The translations under genes were made by a program, and so were the position numbers. This document shows positions 35,724 to 45,203 of a stretch of DNA of 64,000 bases, one piece after another; the stretch's first letter is position 1, and each line of letters opens with the position of its first letter. Below the pieces are notes generated by a model that worked only from the letters and a program-made list of their open reading frames with translations, searched no databases and was not told the origin of the DNA. The stretch lies in assembly GCF_900590885.1 (NCBI RefSeq), contig NZ_UUON01000051.1, forward strand, positions 588,331 to 652,330, read 5' to 3'. Source of the stretch: Pseudomonas viridiflava. GTDB taxonomy: Bacteria; Pseudomonadota; Gammaproteobacteria; Pseudomonadales; Pseudomonadaceae.

Positions 35724-37166
35724 TCAGGGTTTGCTGGCCTGCGCAGGTTGCGTTCGTCCGCTTTCCCATCCGCCGCCCAAGGCCAGGAACAGATCGATCT
35801 GGCTCATGGCAACCTGGGTGTTGGCGGCGGCCAGTTGCGCACGCACATCGGTGTAGGTGCGCGTGGCCTGTAAGTCGGCCAAAAACGAGGCGCGGCCGGC
35901 CTGGAAGAAGCGGTGGGTCTGGTCGGCAGCTTCCTTGGCCGACTCGCCGGCGTCGGCCAGCGCGTCGCGGCGCTGCAACTGCGCGGTGTACTGCGCGAGG
36001 CCGGTCTGGGTTTCGCGGATGGCGTTGAGCACCACGCCGTCGAAGTGCGCCAGCGCGCCCTGGGTCGCGGCTTCGGCTTCGTGGATGCGCGCGCGGGCGC
36101 CGTTGGTCGGCACCGTCCAGCTGATCAGCGGGCCAAAACCCCAACGGTTGGTGGCCGGCGTGCCCAGGTTCTCGAGCAGGCCAACGGTGCCGACGGTGGC
36201 GCCGATGCTGATGTCCGGGTACAGCGCGCCGGTGGCGACACCGATACGCGCGGTGGCGGCGGCCAGTTGGCGCTCGGCCTGGCGCACGTCGGGGCGACGC
36301 TTGAGCAGCGCGGCGCCGTCGCCCACGGGCAGCAGCTGGGCGATGTGCGGCAGCTCGGCGCAGCTGGCGGTGCCCGCCGGCAGTTGGTCCAGCGGCTTGG
36401 CCAGCAGCATCGACAGGCGGAACAGCCCCGCCTGGCGCGCCGCTTCGTAGCGCGGCATGTCGGCGCGCAAGGATTTGTATTGGGTTTGCGAGCGCGTCAC
36501 CTGGGTTTCATCACCACGGCCAGCGTCGCGCAGGCGCTGGGTCAGCTTGGTGCTCTGGGCTTGCAGGTCGAGGGACTCGTTGGCAATCGCCAGCTCTTCG
36601 TTGGCCGCGCACACCTGGGTGTAGGAGCGCACCACATCGGCGACCAGGGTGATGCGCGCGATGTCGGCGGCAGCCTGGGCGGCGTCGGCGCTGGCCTGGG
36701 CGCTTTCGATACCGCGCTGCAAGGTGCCGAACAGGTCGAATTGATAAGACGTGGTGATACTCGCGGCGCCGATGTTGCCCACCGGAACTTTTTCCGTCAG
36801 CAAAAAGGCTTCGCCCGATTCCTGCAGGCGCTGGGCCTCAGCCTTGGCGCCAAGGCTCCAACCGCCGGCAGACTCGGCCTGGTCGGTCTGGAAGCGCGCG
36901 CGCTGCAAGTTGGCCGCAGCCACCCGCAGGTCGGTGTTGGAGGCCATGGCCTGGCGCACCAGCTCATCCAGGCGCGGGTCTTTGTACAGCTTCCACCAGT
37001 CGGCGGGCACCGGCGCCGACACCACGTTGTTGCCCTCGCCCGCCAGTTGCCCTTGCAGGTCGCCACGGTTGACGGCGGATTTTTCCGGCAGCGTGTAATC
37101 CGGCCCAACCACTTGGCAGGCTGACAGCAACAACCCCAGCGCAGCGGTTGCCAGAAGCTGCTTCAT
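35724..37166 (-). CDS. NodT-family outer-membrane efflux lipoprotein
   Basis: A 480-residue TolC/OprM-type outer-membrane factor with lipobox SAC at Cys17. It has the usual two internal repeats with long helices, family motifs DYTLP, FDLFGTLQRG, RRPDVRQAERQLAAATA and GATVGTVG. Its start overlaps the HlyD gene stop by four bases. It completes the FUSC-DUF1656-HlyD pump as its outer-membrane channel. Confidence 0.9.
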   Translation of the reverse strand: MKQLLATAALGLLLSACQVVGPDYTLPEKSAVNRGDLQGQLAGEGNNVVSAPVPADWWKLYKDPRLDELVRQAMASNTDLRVAAANLQRARFQTDQAESAGGWSLGAKAEAQRLQESGEAFLLTEKVPVGNIGAASITTSYQFDLFGTLQRGIESAQASADAAQAAADIARITLVADVVRSYTQVCAANEELAIANESLDLQAQSTKLTQRLRDAGRGDETQVTRSQTQYKSLRADMPRYEAARQAGLFRLSMLLAKPLDQLPAGTASCAELPHIAQLLPVGDGAALLKRRPDVRQAERQLAAATARIGVATGALYPDISIGATVGTVGLLENLGTPATNRWGFGPLISWTVPTNGARARIHEAEAATQGALAHFDGVVLNAIRETQTGLAQYTAQLQRRDALADAGESAKEAADQTHRFFQAGRASFLADLQATRTYTDVRAQLAAANTQVAMSQIDLFLALGGGWESGRTQPAQASKP

Positions 37167-38053
37167 GGCTTGTCTCCGTCTTTGACCTGATCGCCGATGA
37201 TCGACACCGTGGCCGTGCGCCCGGCGATCATGCGAAAGTCCGCCGGCACGTCATCAAAGGCAATGCGCACCGGGATCCGCTGGGCCAGGCGCACCCAGCT
37301 GAACGCCGGGTTGACGTTGGGCAGCAGGTTGGAGCCGCTGCTGCGGTCGCGGTCTTCGATGCCGGCGACGATGCTCTGCACGTGGCCGCGCAGGCGGGCG
37401 TTGTCGCCGATCACGCGGATGTCCACGGCCATGCCGACATGGATGCCGTCGAGCTTGGTCTCTTCGAAGTAGCCGTCGATGTGGAACGAATTGCTGTCCA
37501 CCACCGACAACACCGGGCGCCCGGCGGTGACGAACTCTTGATTACGCGGCGCGCGGTCGTTGACGTAGCCGTCCACCGGGCTGCGGATCACCGAGCGGTC
37601 CAGGTTCAACTGGGCGGCGTCCACCGTCACCTGCGCTTCGGCCAGGGCCGATTGGGCGCGGGCCACGCGGGACTGGCTTTCTTCCAGTTGCTCGCTGGGC
37701 ACCAGATTGCCGAGGCCTCGGTTGCGCTTGTACTCGCGGCTGGCCTGGGCCAGGGTTTCCTGGCGATCGGCCACGGCGGCCTGGGCTTGGCGCAGCGCCA
37801 GCTTGAAGCGGTCCTGGTCGACGGCGAACAGCACCTGGCCCTTGGTCACCAACTGGTTGTCGCGCACGTCCACTTGCTGGATCAGCCCGGACACATCCGG
37901 GGCGATCTGCACGATGTCGGCACGGATGTGCCCGTCACGGGTCCAGGGCGCAAACATGTAGTACATGACCATGCGCCACACAACGACGACCGCAAACGTC
38001 ACGATCAACAACGTGAGGACTACACGGCCGATGGTCAAAAAAGGTTTTTTCAT
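37163..38053 (-). CDS. HlyD-family periplasmic adaptor (AaeA-like)
   Basis: A 296-residue membrane fusion protein: one N-terminal helix (about 8-30), a biotinyl-lipoyl split domain (APDVSGLIQQVDVRDNQLV), a coiled-coil hairpin, then SPVDGYVNDRAPRNQEFV. The family partners AaeB-type FUSC exporters. Four-base ATGA overlaps link it to DUF1656 upstream and NodT downstream. Confidence 0.92.
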   Translation of the reverse strand: MKKPFLTIGRVVLTLLIVTFAVVVVWRMVMYYMFAPWTRDGHIRADIVQIAPDVSGLIQQVDVRDNQLVTKGQVLFAVDQDRFKLALRQAQAAVADRQETLAQASREYKRNRGLGNLVPSEQLEESQSRVARAQSALAEAQVTVDAAQLNLDRSVIRSPVDGYVNDRAPRNQEFVTAGRPVLSVVDSNSFHIDGYFEETKLDGIHVGMAVDIRVIGDNARLRGHVQSIVAGIEDRDRSSGSNLLPNVNPAFSWVRLAQRIPVRIAFDDVPADFRMIAGRTATVSIIGDQVKDGDKP

Positions 38054-38259
38054 GTCATCAGGTATCGACTGAGTGAGTCCACCGCGCCCAGCAACAGCGC
38101 GTAGAGCCCCACATTGAACAATGCCCGGTGCCAGACCAGGCGATAGAAGTGGAGGCGGGTCAACAACCCGTGCACCACCAGAAACAACACGTACGTAATG
38201 CCCATCAGCACCAGCAGCGTGGGCAGGAACACCCCGCTGATATCCAGATCACCGATCAT
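38050..38259 (-). CDS. DUF1656 small membrane protein (AaeX-like)
   Basis: A 69-residue protein with two membrane helices (about 10-31 and 45-64) and the sequence HFYRLVWHRALFNVGLY typical of DUF1656, always found with FUSC-HlyD pumps. Overlaps at both ends by 4 nt. Its mechanistic role is not known. Confidence 0.9.
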   Translation of the reverse strand: MIGDLDISGVFLPTLLVLMGITYVLFLVVHGLLTRLHFYRLVWHRALFNVGLYALLLGAVDSLSRYLMT

Positions 38260-40334
38260 AAAGGCGCTCCATCCGGCAGCGGCGCTTCCATCTCCGTGCC
38301 ACCAATAAATTCCACACCGGGCAACAGCGCCAGGCGCAAACCGGCCAGGGCGTGCAACAGGTGCACGCGGGTGTCGTCTTCGTCTTGCAGGCCCTGGCCG
38401 TTGAGGGCGCGGCGCGTGCGGTCGAGGGTCATCAGCAGACCGCTCGGCGCGGGCAAGCGTTCACCCGCCTTGAGGCAGGCCTTGAAGTACCCGCCCACGC
38501 CCTCCACCACCTGGTTGAGCAGCACCCGCGGCACACCAAGGATGCGCGGCGAGTAGGCCAGCAGGTCGAGCAGGTTCAGCGCCACGCGCAGGTCGCGCAG
38601 GGCGATGCCGGTGTCCTGGCCGGTGAGGGCCAGGCGCGGCAAGTGCTGCATCAGGCGGTCGAGCATCTGCGCGGCCATGTGCCGGTGCTCGGCCAGGGTC
38701 GCGGGCTCGGTGAGGCTGACGATGTCGCGCCAGCTGAAACGGGTCAGGCGCTTGGCCGCCAGCTCGGCGCCGAAGGGTCGTGCGATCAGGGTCCACACAA
38801 ACGCAAACAGCAAGCCCACCGGCCCGGCCAGGTTGACGTTGGCGAAGTTTAAAAAGTCCGCGTCATAGGCGCCCTGGATGCTGATGAACGACGAGGTGTT
38901 CACCAGCGTCAGCAGCATGCCCAGGTAGAAACGCGGCTGCACCGTCAGCGTGCCGATGCAGATAAACGGCACGGCAAACGCCAGCACCAGCATCGGGAAA
39001 TCATGCAGGTTGGGCAGCACCAGAAACAGATACAGGCTGGCGAACAGCACCGACATGGCGGTCCAGAAAAAGAACCGGTAGATCTGCGGCGCCGGGTCGT
39101 CCATGGTCGCGAAAAAGCTGCAGGCCACGGCCGCGAGGATCACCGCGCTGCCGCCGTCGGTCCAGCCCAGCAAAATCCACAGCACCGAGGCGACAATGAT
39201 CGCGCTGACGGTGGAAAACGCCGAGTAGAACATCAGGCCACGGTCGAGGAATGGCGTGAGCCGGCCCAGGCGCCAGTGGCGGTAGACGGCGCGCCAGGTG
39301 TCCTGGCTTTCGCACTGGATGGCGGCTTGCAGGCTGCGGCAGTCCTGCCACAGGTCGATCCATTCGCTGAGGCGGTACAGGGCGTTGGAGAACAGCAGCG
39401 TGTGACGGTCGTCGAGCGCTTCGCCCTGGGGTTGCAGGGCGTCGAGTTGATCGCGCAGGGTGCGCCAGCGTTCCAGTGGGGCGCTGTCCTGGGTGTCTTC
39501 CAGCCACTGGCGGCTGGCGTCGAGTATCGGCGTGATGCGCTCGACAAACGCCGGCGCGCGGTGCTCGAGGGCATACAAGGCGTCATCGAGGGCATCCACC
39601 ACCGGCAGCAGGTGGATCATGCGCCCGCGCAGTTCCTTGGTGTTGCGCACCGTCTGCGGCCGCGCGCCTTCGTGGGGCAGTTGGCCGATCATCAATTCGA
39701 GGGTGTTGAAAGTGGCGACCATGCCGCCACGCAGGCTGCTGACCTCTTCGGGGTCCACGTTGCGCGTGAGAAAACGCAGGCTGTAGACCTGCGCATCGGC
39801 AAACCACTTGGCCACCGAGCCGTCGAACACCGGCATCAGCCGGCGCGGCCAGAACATCGCGCCCACCACGGCGGCCACGGCGATGCCGAGGAAGATTTCT
39901 TCGGTGCGCGCCTCGGCCACATCCCACACCGCCAGCGGGTTATCCACCACCGGCAAGGCGATCAGCGGCAAGGTGTAGCCGGCCAGCATCAGCGCATAGT
40001 TGTTGGCGGTGCGCAGGTGCATCGAGAGGAACAGCAAGGTGCCCGTCCACAGCGCAATCACCACCACCAGAATGTACGGCGACTGCACGAACATCGGCAC
40101 AAAAAACACCGCCGCCGCCGCGCCCATCAGCGTGCCGACGGCGCGGTACAGGGCCTTGGAGCTGGTGGGGCCGACGAACGGGCTGGAGACGATATACACC
40201 GTGGCCATCGCCCAATACGGACGCGGCATCTGCATAAGCATCGCGATGTACAAGGCGATCATCGACGCGGCGAAGGTACGCACGCCGTAGAACCAGTCGC
40301 GGGCCGGCGGCATGCCGGTAAAAAATCCGTTCAA
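38256..40334 (-). CDS. FUSC-family inner-membrane exporter (AaeB-like)
   Basis: A 692-residue protein with two membrane bundles (about 20-180 and 355-500) and two cytoplasmic domains, the arrangement of AaeB/FUSC aromatic-acid exporters. The frame starts at TTG 40334, overlapping the MarR stop, with GAGG ten bases upstream; an in-frame ATG at 40313 is the alternative. With the adaptor, DUF1656 and NodT genes it forms a tripartite pump, possibly for aromatic carboxylates; the substrate is inferred from the family. Confidence 0.9.
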   Translation of the reverse strand: MNGFFTGMPPARDWFYGVRTFAASMIALYIAMLMQMPRPYWAMATVYIVSSPFVGPTSSKALYRAVGTLMGAAAAVFFVPMFVQSPYILVVVIALWTGTLLFLSMHLRTANNYALMLAGYTLPLIALPVVDNPLAVWDVAEARTEEIFLGIAVAAVVGAMFWPRRLMPVFDGSVAKWFADAQVYSLRFLTRNVDPEEVSSLRGGMVATFNTLELMIGQLPHEGARPQTVRNTKELRGRMIHLLPVVDALDDALYALEHRAPAFVERITPILDASRQWLEDTQDSAPLERWRTLRDQLDALQPQGEALDDRHTLLFSNALYRLSEWIDLWQDCRSLQAAIQCESQDTWRAVYRHWRLGRLTPFLDRGLMFYSAFSTVSAIIVASVLWILLGWTDGGSAVILAAVACSFFATMDDPAPQIYRFFFWTAMSVLFASLYLFLVLPNLHDFPMLVLAFAVPFICIGTLTVQPRFYLGMLLTLVNTSSFISIQGAYDADFLNFANVNLAGPVGLLFAFVWTLIARPFGAELAAKRLTRFSWRDIVSLTEPATLAEHRHMAAQMLDRLMQHLPRLALTGQDTGIALRDLRVALNLLDLLAYSPRILGVPRVLLNQVVEGVGGYFKACLKAGERLPAPSGLLMTLDRTRRALNGQGLQDEDDTRVHLLHALAGLRLALLPGVEFIGGTEMEAPLPDGAPL

Positions 40335-40768
40335 AGCGTCGCCGCCTCGAAAGCGCGCAGCACTCGCAGCGCGGCTTCCATATCGGTGGGTGCGATATCT
40401 GCCAGCACTTCCTTACGCAAACGCACCAATTGCTCTTCCACCGCCTGCACCAGTTCACGACCGCGCTCGGTGAGGCTCAAGGCCTTGGCGCGGCGGTCGT
40501 GGACATCTTCGGTGCGGCATACATAGCCGTCATTGCACAGCCGGTCGAGCAAACGCACCAGGGACGGGCTTTCCATCCCCGCTGCGTGGGCCACTTTGAC
40601 CTGATGCACACCATCGCCCAAACGGCCGATCATCAACAACGGCACGGCGCAGGCTTCGGAAATACCGTAGCTCACCAGCGTGGTCTGGCAGATTTTGCGC
40701 CAGTTACGGGCGCCCACCACCATGCTGCTGCTGAGGTTCATCTGGAGTTGTTCGAGGGTCTGGGACAC
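40331..40768 (-). CDS. MarR-family transcriptional regulator
   Basis: A 145-residue winged-helix regulator: the recognition region AAGMESPSLVRLLDRLCNDG and wing DVHDRRAKALSLTERG are clear. It starts at GTG 40768, just two bases from a palindrome that is likely its own operator, and its stop is coupled to the FUSC gene. It is expected to repress the pump operon and be released by an aromatic ligand, as for MarR relatives; this is inferred. Confidence 0.9.
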   Translation of the reverse strand: MSQTLEQLQMNLSSSMVVGARNWRKICQTTLVSYGISEACAVPLLMIGRLGDGVHQVKVAHAAGMESPSLVRLLDRLCNDGYVCRTEDVHDRRAKALSLTERGRELVQAVEEQLVRLRKEVLADIAPTDMEAALRVLRAFEAATL

Positions 40769-40770
40769 TG

Positions 40771-40803
40771 GATAGTTCGCATACAGTTAGTTTGCTAACT
40801 ATC
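40771..40803. promoter_or_regulatory. Likely MarR operator
   Basis: AGTTAG-TTTG-CTAACT (40785-40800) is a perfect inverted repeat immediately upstream of the MarR gene, and an outer GATAGTT/AACTATC pair (40771-40777 and 40797-40803) shares its right half, giving two overlapping half-site arrangements. Position over the start region fits autorepression of the five-gene efflux operon. Confidence 0.6.
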
Positions 40804-40927
40804 AATATGGTGGATGGATGCAGATGCGTCAAGTTTTGAAACAATTTCGCGGATGGGTGGGAGAGGTAAGTAAAGCGGATTTGGCGGCAGGTGCAGGATT
40901 TTCAGCAATAGCTGCAACACCGAGGAG

Positions 40928-40962
40928 TAAATGTGGGAGGGGGCTTGCCCCTCCCACATTTA
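40928..40962. repeat. REP element forming a perfect hairpin
   Basis: A 15-bp perfect stem (arms beginning TAAATGTGGGAGGGG) with a 5-nt loop GCTTG, sharing the core of the REP family at 26635. It is 30 nt downstream of the DUF2789 gene on the reverse strand and could terminate it, protecting the MarR operator. Confidence 0.8.
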
Positions 40963-40992
40963 GACCGAGTTGGCTTCAGGTCTGTTGTTCAG

Positions 40993-41232
40993 TCATCGTC
41001 CACCCCGCAACATCAGATTCAACTCATCCACCACTTCCGCCCAATCCGCATCCTCCAGAATCTCCTCGCGCAAAAACGCGCGCTGGCTGTCCGACCAGAA
41101 GAACGCATCCGCCAGCTTCAACTCCGGCTTGAGCGGTGAGTGCGCAGCCACAAACTGTTCGATGCTGACCGGATCATCCGGCAGGCCCAGTTGCTTGAAC
41201 AGGGAGGGCAGGTTGTGCACGGGCGATTCCAT
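40993..41232 (-). CDS. DUF2789 small protein
   Basis: A 79-residue soluble helical protein with MESPVHNLPSLFKQLGLPDD, a recognisable DUF2789 start, and the conserved FWSDSQRAFLREEI middle. It is found widely in Pseudomonas as a single gene of unknown function. It stands 33 nt downstream of the glycosyltransferase gene and may be co-transcribed with it. Confidence 0.85.
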   Translation of the reverse strand: MESPVHNLPSLFKQLGLPDDPVSIEQFVAAHSPLKPELKLADAFFWSDSQRAFLREEILEDADWAEVVDELNLMLRGGR

Positions 41233-41265
41233 GGTGGGCTCCAGATGAATAAGGTTTAAGTGAGT

Positions 41266-42858
41266 CTAGTGGCAGCCATCGGGCTGCGGCGGCGCCACGT
41301 TGCACAGCGCAAACAAACGCGCACGCGCGCCGCCGCCGTCCTGGCGACTGAGCTCGCGCCAGCCGCCGGGCAACGGTGCGAAGTCATCCGCCGCCTCGTC
41401 GCTGCTGATCAGCCACACCCGGCGGGTGCCGGCAGGCAATGCCGACAGCTGGTCGAGGTAGATGCGCCCGCCGTCCTGGTCCACCAGGGTGCCGAAACCG
41501 TAGGCATTCGGCCGGGTCGGGGTGCCGTCCGGCTTGGGCGGGGTGTAGAGCTGCAGTTGGGCGTCGGTCTGGTCGTAATACACATAGCTGAGGTACCACA
41601 TCATGTCGCTCAACACGATGCGGTCGTCTTCCTGATAATTGCGATTGACGAACTCCACGGGCACGTTGAATTGGTCGTGCTCATCCACGGCGAAATTGTT
41701 TTTCAAACCCACCAGTTCAACGCCTGCAAACAGCACGAACAACGCCGCGCCCAACCATGACAAACGGTCGATGGCCAGCGCCAGGAGGATCGGCAAGGCC
41801 AAGGCATAAACCGTGAGATATCGCTCGATAAACACCGGGGAAATGAACGACACCGCGTAGACCAGCAACAGCGGCAGCAGCAAAAACAGCGCCAGCAGCC
41901 TGGCCGGCCGATAGGGCTCGCGATCGCGCCAAGCGGTCACCACGACCACCGCAACCAATAACAGTGGAAACAACCAGAACAGCGGCGGCCAGAAACCCAC
42001 GCCTTCATCCTGCAGCACGAACTGCCAGATCATCGACGGCAGGGACAGCAGGTTGACCGGTTCTTCCCAGCCGATATCCCCGCCCACCTTGAGTTGATCG
42101 ACATGCTGAACCAAGTCCAGCAGATTCGGCAGCCACGGCACGTACAGCAGCACAATCACCGCGTTCGCCACCCACCACGCAGGGCGGGTGATCAGGCGCG
42201 GCCCTGGCGTGCGCGACGTACTCAACAGCCCCAGGTAGGCCCAATGCACCAGCACGCACAGCGCGGTGAAGTAATGGGTGTAGAACCCGGCACTCATCAA
42301 CAGCACATAAGCTGCCAGATAGCGCCTGCGCTCGGGCTGACGCACCCAATACACCAGCGCAAGCGTGGCGCCCAGCAGCCAGACGCCCAGCAGCGAATAC
42401 ATACGCACTTCCTGGCTGTAGCGCACCGCCGTCGGCAGCAGCGCCAGTAGTACCCCAGCCAGCACCGCTGCACGCCGGGTGGACAGTTGCCGCGTGAGCC
42501 AAATGCCCAGGCCCACGGCGATCACACCGGGTAGGGCGCTCATGCCACGGATCGACCAGATGCCGTCGCCGAACAGTTCGATCCAGCCACGCAGCATGAA
42601 AAAATACAGCGGTGGATGCACATCATGGCCCGCGTGAAACCACAGGTCGGCCGTGGCGTACTCGCTGAGCAGCAGGCTGGAGCCTTCGTCACCCCAGATC
42701 GCCGCCGACGTCAGGTGATAAAAGCGCAAGGCCGTGGCCAGTACCAGGATCGGCACCCACCACAAGCGGCTGACCCAACCGGCGCCCTCCCACGCAAGGG
42801 GATTGAAGGCGGATAACGCCCCGACCTTTTCGTTTGGCTCTACCACAGACCGACGCAC
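41266..42858 (-). CDS. GT-C family (GT39/ArnT-like) membrane glycosyltransferase
   Basis: A 530-residue polytopic membrane protein with about eleven helices. The first periplasmic loop has the GT-C acidic pair in WGDEGSS (Asp57, Glu58), followed by HAGHDVHPPLYFFML. Such enzymes use polyprenyl-phosphate sugars to glycosylate lipid or protein acceptors. The start is GTG 42858 with GGGGAAG just upstream. The C-terminal ~130 residues form a soluble periplasmic domain. Acceptor and sugar unknown. Confidence 0.83.
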   Translation of the reverse strand: MRRSVVEPNEKVGALSAFNPLAWEGAGWVSRLWWVPILVLATALRFYHLTSAAIWGDEGSSLLLSEYATADLWFHAGHDVHPPLYFFMLRGWIELFGDGIWSIRGMSALPGVIAVGLGIWLTRQLSTRRAAVLAGVLLALLPTAVRYSQEVRMYSLLGVWLLGATLALVYWVRQPERRRYLAAYVLLMSAGFYTHYFTALCVLVHWAYLGLLSTSRTPGPRLITRPAWWVANAVIVLLYVPWLPNLLDLVQHVDQLKVGGDIGWEEPVNLLSLPSMIWQFVLQDEGVGFWPPLFWLFPLLLVAVVVVTAWRDREPYRPARLLALFLLLPLLLVYAVSFISPVFIERYLTVYALALPILLALAIDRLSWLGAALFVLFAGVELVGLKNNFAVDEHDQFNVPVEFVNRNYQEDDRIVLSDMMWYLSYVYYDQTDAQLQLYTPPKPDGTPTRPNAYGFGTLVDQDGGRIYLDQLSALPAGTRRVWLISSDEAADDFAPLPGGWRELSRQDGGGARARLFALCNVAPPQPDGCH

Positions 42859-43037
42859 TTCACTTCCCCTGCCACTGCCCTGACTGCCTCAGTGCAAACA
42901 TCGCCACTCTAGGACAAAAGCACCCCGATCACCTCTGGAATCGGACAAATCGGCAATTTGTGTAGGGCTTCACCGAAGCGTCAGCAGGAACACGCTATTA
43001 TTGCCGCCCTCCAAGGACTCAGGATCAAGGACACGTC

Positions 43038-45203
43038 ATGCGCATCGGTTTTCTGTCACCTCTGGCACTGGCACTGCTCGCCGGCATTTCCCTACCGGCC
43101 CAGGCCAGTTCCGACGACACGTGCTACCCCGACTGGCGAGTCTCGCGTGACAGCCTCGACGCCTGCAGCAACCAACCCTTTCTCAGCCCGGGCAACGACA
43201 GCCGCGTGAACCTGCGCCTGCTGCTGGCCGACAAAAAGGCAGCCGCGCTGACCCCCAATGCCTTGAGCGAAGACGACCTGGCCCAGGGCTTTGGCCCGGT
43301 GCCGTTTCCGGTGTATCGCCTGACGCCTGTGCCCGCGACGAACGATGAGCCCGACAACCAGCCGGACACCTCGCGCACCGCCGAACTCGACGCCCTGCTC
43401 AAACCCCTGGGCATCCAGCGCGACAGCGCCGAGGCCGCCGGCGACGCCTTCCTCAGTGGCGAAGGCAGCCGCTGCCGCAGCAACAACGACGACAGCGCCA
43501 CCGCGTTTATCAGCCAGGTTATCAAGGCCGACGTGCCGGCCGCCGAGCGCGATGCGCTGGTCAAGGCGCGCCTGCAGCTGCTCACCACCTGCAACTCGGA
43601 CGGCCAGGTCGTCGCCGAGCCGATCGACTCCTCCAACGGCCGCTTGCTGCGCACGTATTTGCAAGCCGCCGCCGATTTCTACAGTGGGCGCTTCAATGAG
43701 GCCGAACGCGGTTTTGCCGCCGCCAGCAGCAGCGAGTTGCCCTGGCTCAAGGAAACCGCGCTGTACATGGCCGCGCGCACATCACTCAATCAGGCCCAGG
43801 CCGAAGCGTTCGACCAATACGACATGCCGCAGCTCGAACATGTGGATAAAACCGCCCTGGCCGCTGCCGAACAGGGCTTCCTCCATTACCTGAAAACTTA
43901 TCCACAGGGCGAGTACGCCGCCTCCGCGCGCGGCCTGCTGCGCCGCGTGTATTGGCTGGCCGACGACGCCGACAAACTCGCCGAGGCCTACGCCTGGCAA
44001 CTGACCCAGGCTACCGAGGCCGAGCGCAACGTGAGCCAGGATGAGCTGGTGGAAGAAGCCGACCTCAAGCTGTTGATGATCTATCGCGGGACCATCCCGA
44101 CCCCGATGGTCCAGCTCGTCACCGATTTGATGTCGATGCGCGCCCACACCCCACCGAGCCTGACCCGCGCCGACCTCGACGCGCAGAAAGCCGTGTTCGC
44201 CAATGACCCGGCCCTGTACGACTACCTGCAAGCCGCATTCGCCCTGTACGTCGAGCATCAACCCGACACCGCCTTGAAGCACCTGCCCAAGGACGTGCCG
44301 TCGAGCCTGGATTACTTCGCCTTCAGCCAGCAGACCCTGCGCGCCCTGGCGCTGGAAACCAAGCAAGACTGGAAAGGTGCCGAAACGCTGTGGCTGCAAC
44401 TGCTGCCACTTGCCAGGCAACCCCTGCAACGCGACCAGCTTGAGCTGGCCCTGGCGATGAACTACGAGCGCAGCGGACAGCTGGCCAAGGTGTTCGCCGC
44501 CGACTCGCCGATCAGCGCCAAACAGGTGCGTTACATCCTGCTGCGCAACGTCGCCGGGCCTGAGTTGCTGCGCCAGCAGATCGCCCAAGCCAGCGACCCG
44601 CTGGAGCGTCAGACCGCGCAATTCGTGTTGCTCTATAAAGACTTGCTGCGCAGCCAGTTCGCCACCTTCGCCGACGACTTCAAGCAACTGCCCGCCGCAG
44701 CGCCTGAGGACAAGCTGGGCACCAGCCTGGGCTACGTCTACAGCGGCGGCCAGGCCTTGAAACTGTTCCAGTGGAACGGCGATAAAGCCGAATCCGGCTA
44801 CGTCTGCCCAAGCATCGCGCAAACCGCCGCGACCTTGCAGAACGACGCCAAAAACCCGCAAGGCCTGAACTGCTTCGGTGAATTCATCCTGCGCAACAAC
44901 CTCGACGGCATGCCCCTGGAGCAAGCCCGCGCAGCCGGCAGCCTGGGCAGCACCGCGTCCGACTTCAAAGGTGAAACCTTCTCGCGCCTCGACGGCTACA
45001 AACAGGTGATCGGCAACGCCAAGGCGCCAAAGAACGACAAGGCCTACGCTCTATTCCGCGCGATCAACTGCTACGCGCCCGCCGGCTACAACAGCTGCGG
45101 TGGGCAGGACGTCGAGCCTGCGGTGCGCAAGGCCTGGTTCCGCCAGCTCAAGAGCGGTTTTGCCGACACCCAGTGGGGCAAATCCCTGCAGTACTACTGG
45201 TGA
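43038..45203 (+). CDS. Periplasmic TPR-like helical protein of unknown function
   Basis: A 721-residue protein with signal peptide (residues 1-23, ending PAQA) and a mature body of many predicted helix pairs, including a tetratricopeptide-like TALAAAEQGFLHYLKTYPQG segment near 270-290. Cysteines cluster near both ends (TCYPDW, CSNQP; YVCPSIA, NCYAPAGYNSCGG), suggesting disulfides. AAGGA lies six bases before ATG 43038. Its stop overlaps the next gene start, so the two products are made together. Pseudomonas annotations call relatives outer-membrane assembly proteins, but no function is shown here. Confidence 0.7.
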   Translation: MRIGFLSPLALALLAGISLPAQASSDDTCYPDWRVSRDSLDACSNQPFLSPGNDSRVNLRLLLADKKAAALTPNALSEDDLAQGFGPVPFPVYRLTPVPATNDEPDNQPDTSRTAELDALLKPLGIQRDSAEAAGDAFLSGEGSRCRSNNDDSATAFISQVIKADVPAAERDALVKARLQLLTTCNSDGQVVAEPIDSSNGRLLRTYLQAAADFYSGRFNEAERGFAAASSSELPWLKETALYMAARTSLNQAQAEAFDQYDMPQLEHVDKTALAAAEQGFLHYLKTYPQGEYAASARGLLRRVYWLADDADKLAEAYAWQLTQATEAERNVSQDELVEEADLKLLMIYRGTIPTPMVQLVTDLMSMRAHTPPSLTRADLDAQKAVFANDPALYDYLQAAFALYVEHQPDTALKHLPKDVPSSLDYFAFSQQTLRALALETKQDWKGAETLWLQLLPLARQPLQRDQLELALAMNYERSGQLAKVFAADSPISAKQVRYILLRNVAGPELLRQQIAQASDPLERQTAQFVLLYKDLLRSQFATFADDFKQLPAAAPEDKLGTSLGYVYSGGQALKLFQWNGDKAESGYVCPSIAQTAATLQNDAKNPQGLNCFGEFILRNNLDGMPLEQARAAGSLGSTASDFKGETFSRLDGYKQVIGNAKAPKNDKAYALFRAINCYAPAGYNSCGGQDVEPAVRKAWFRQLKSGFADTQWGKSLQYYW

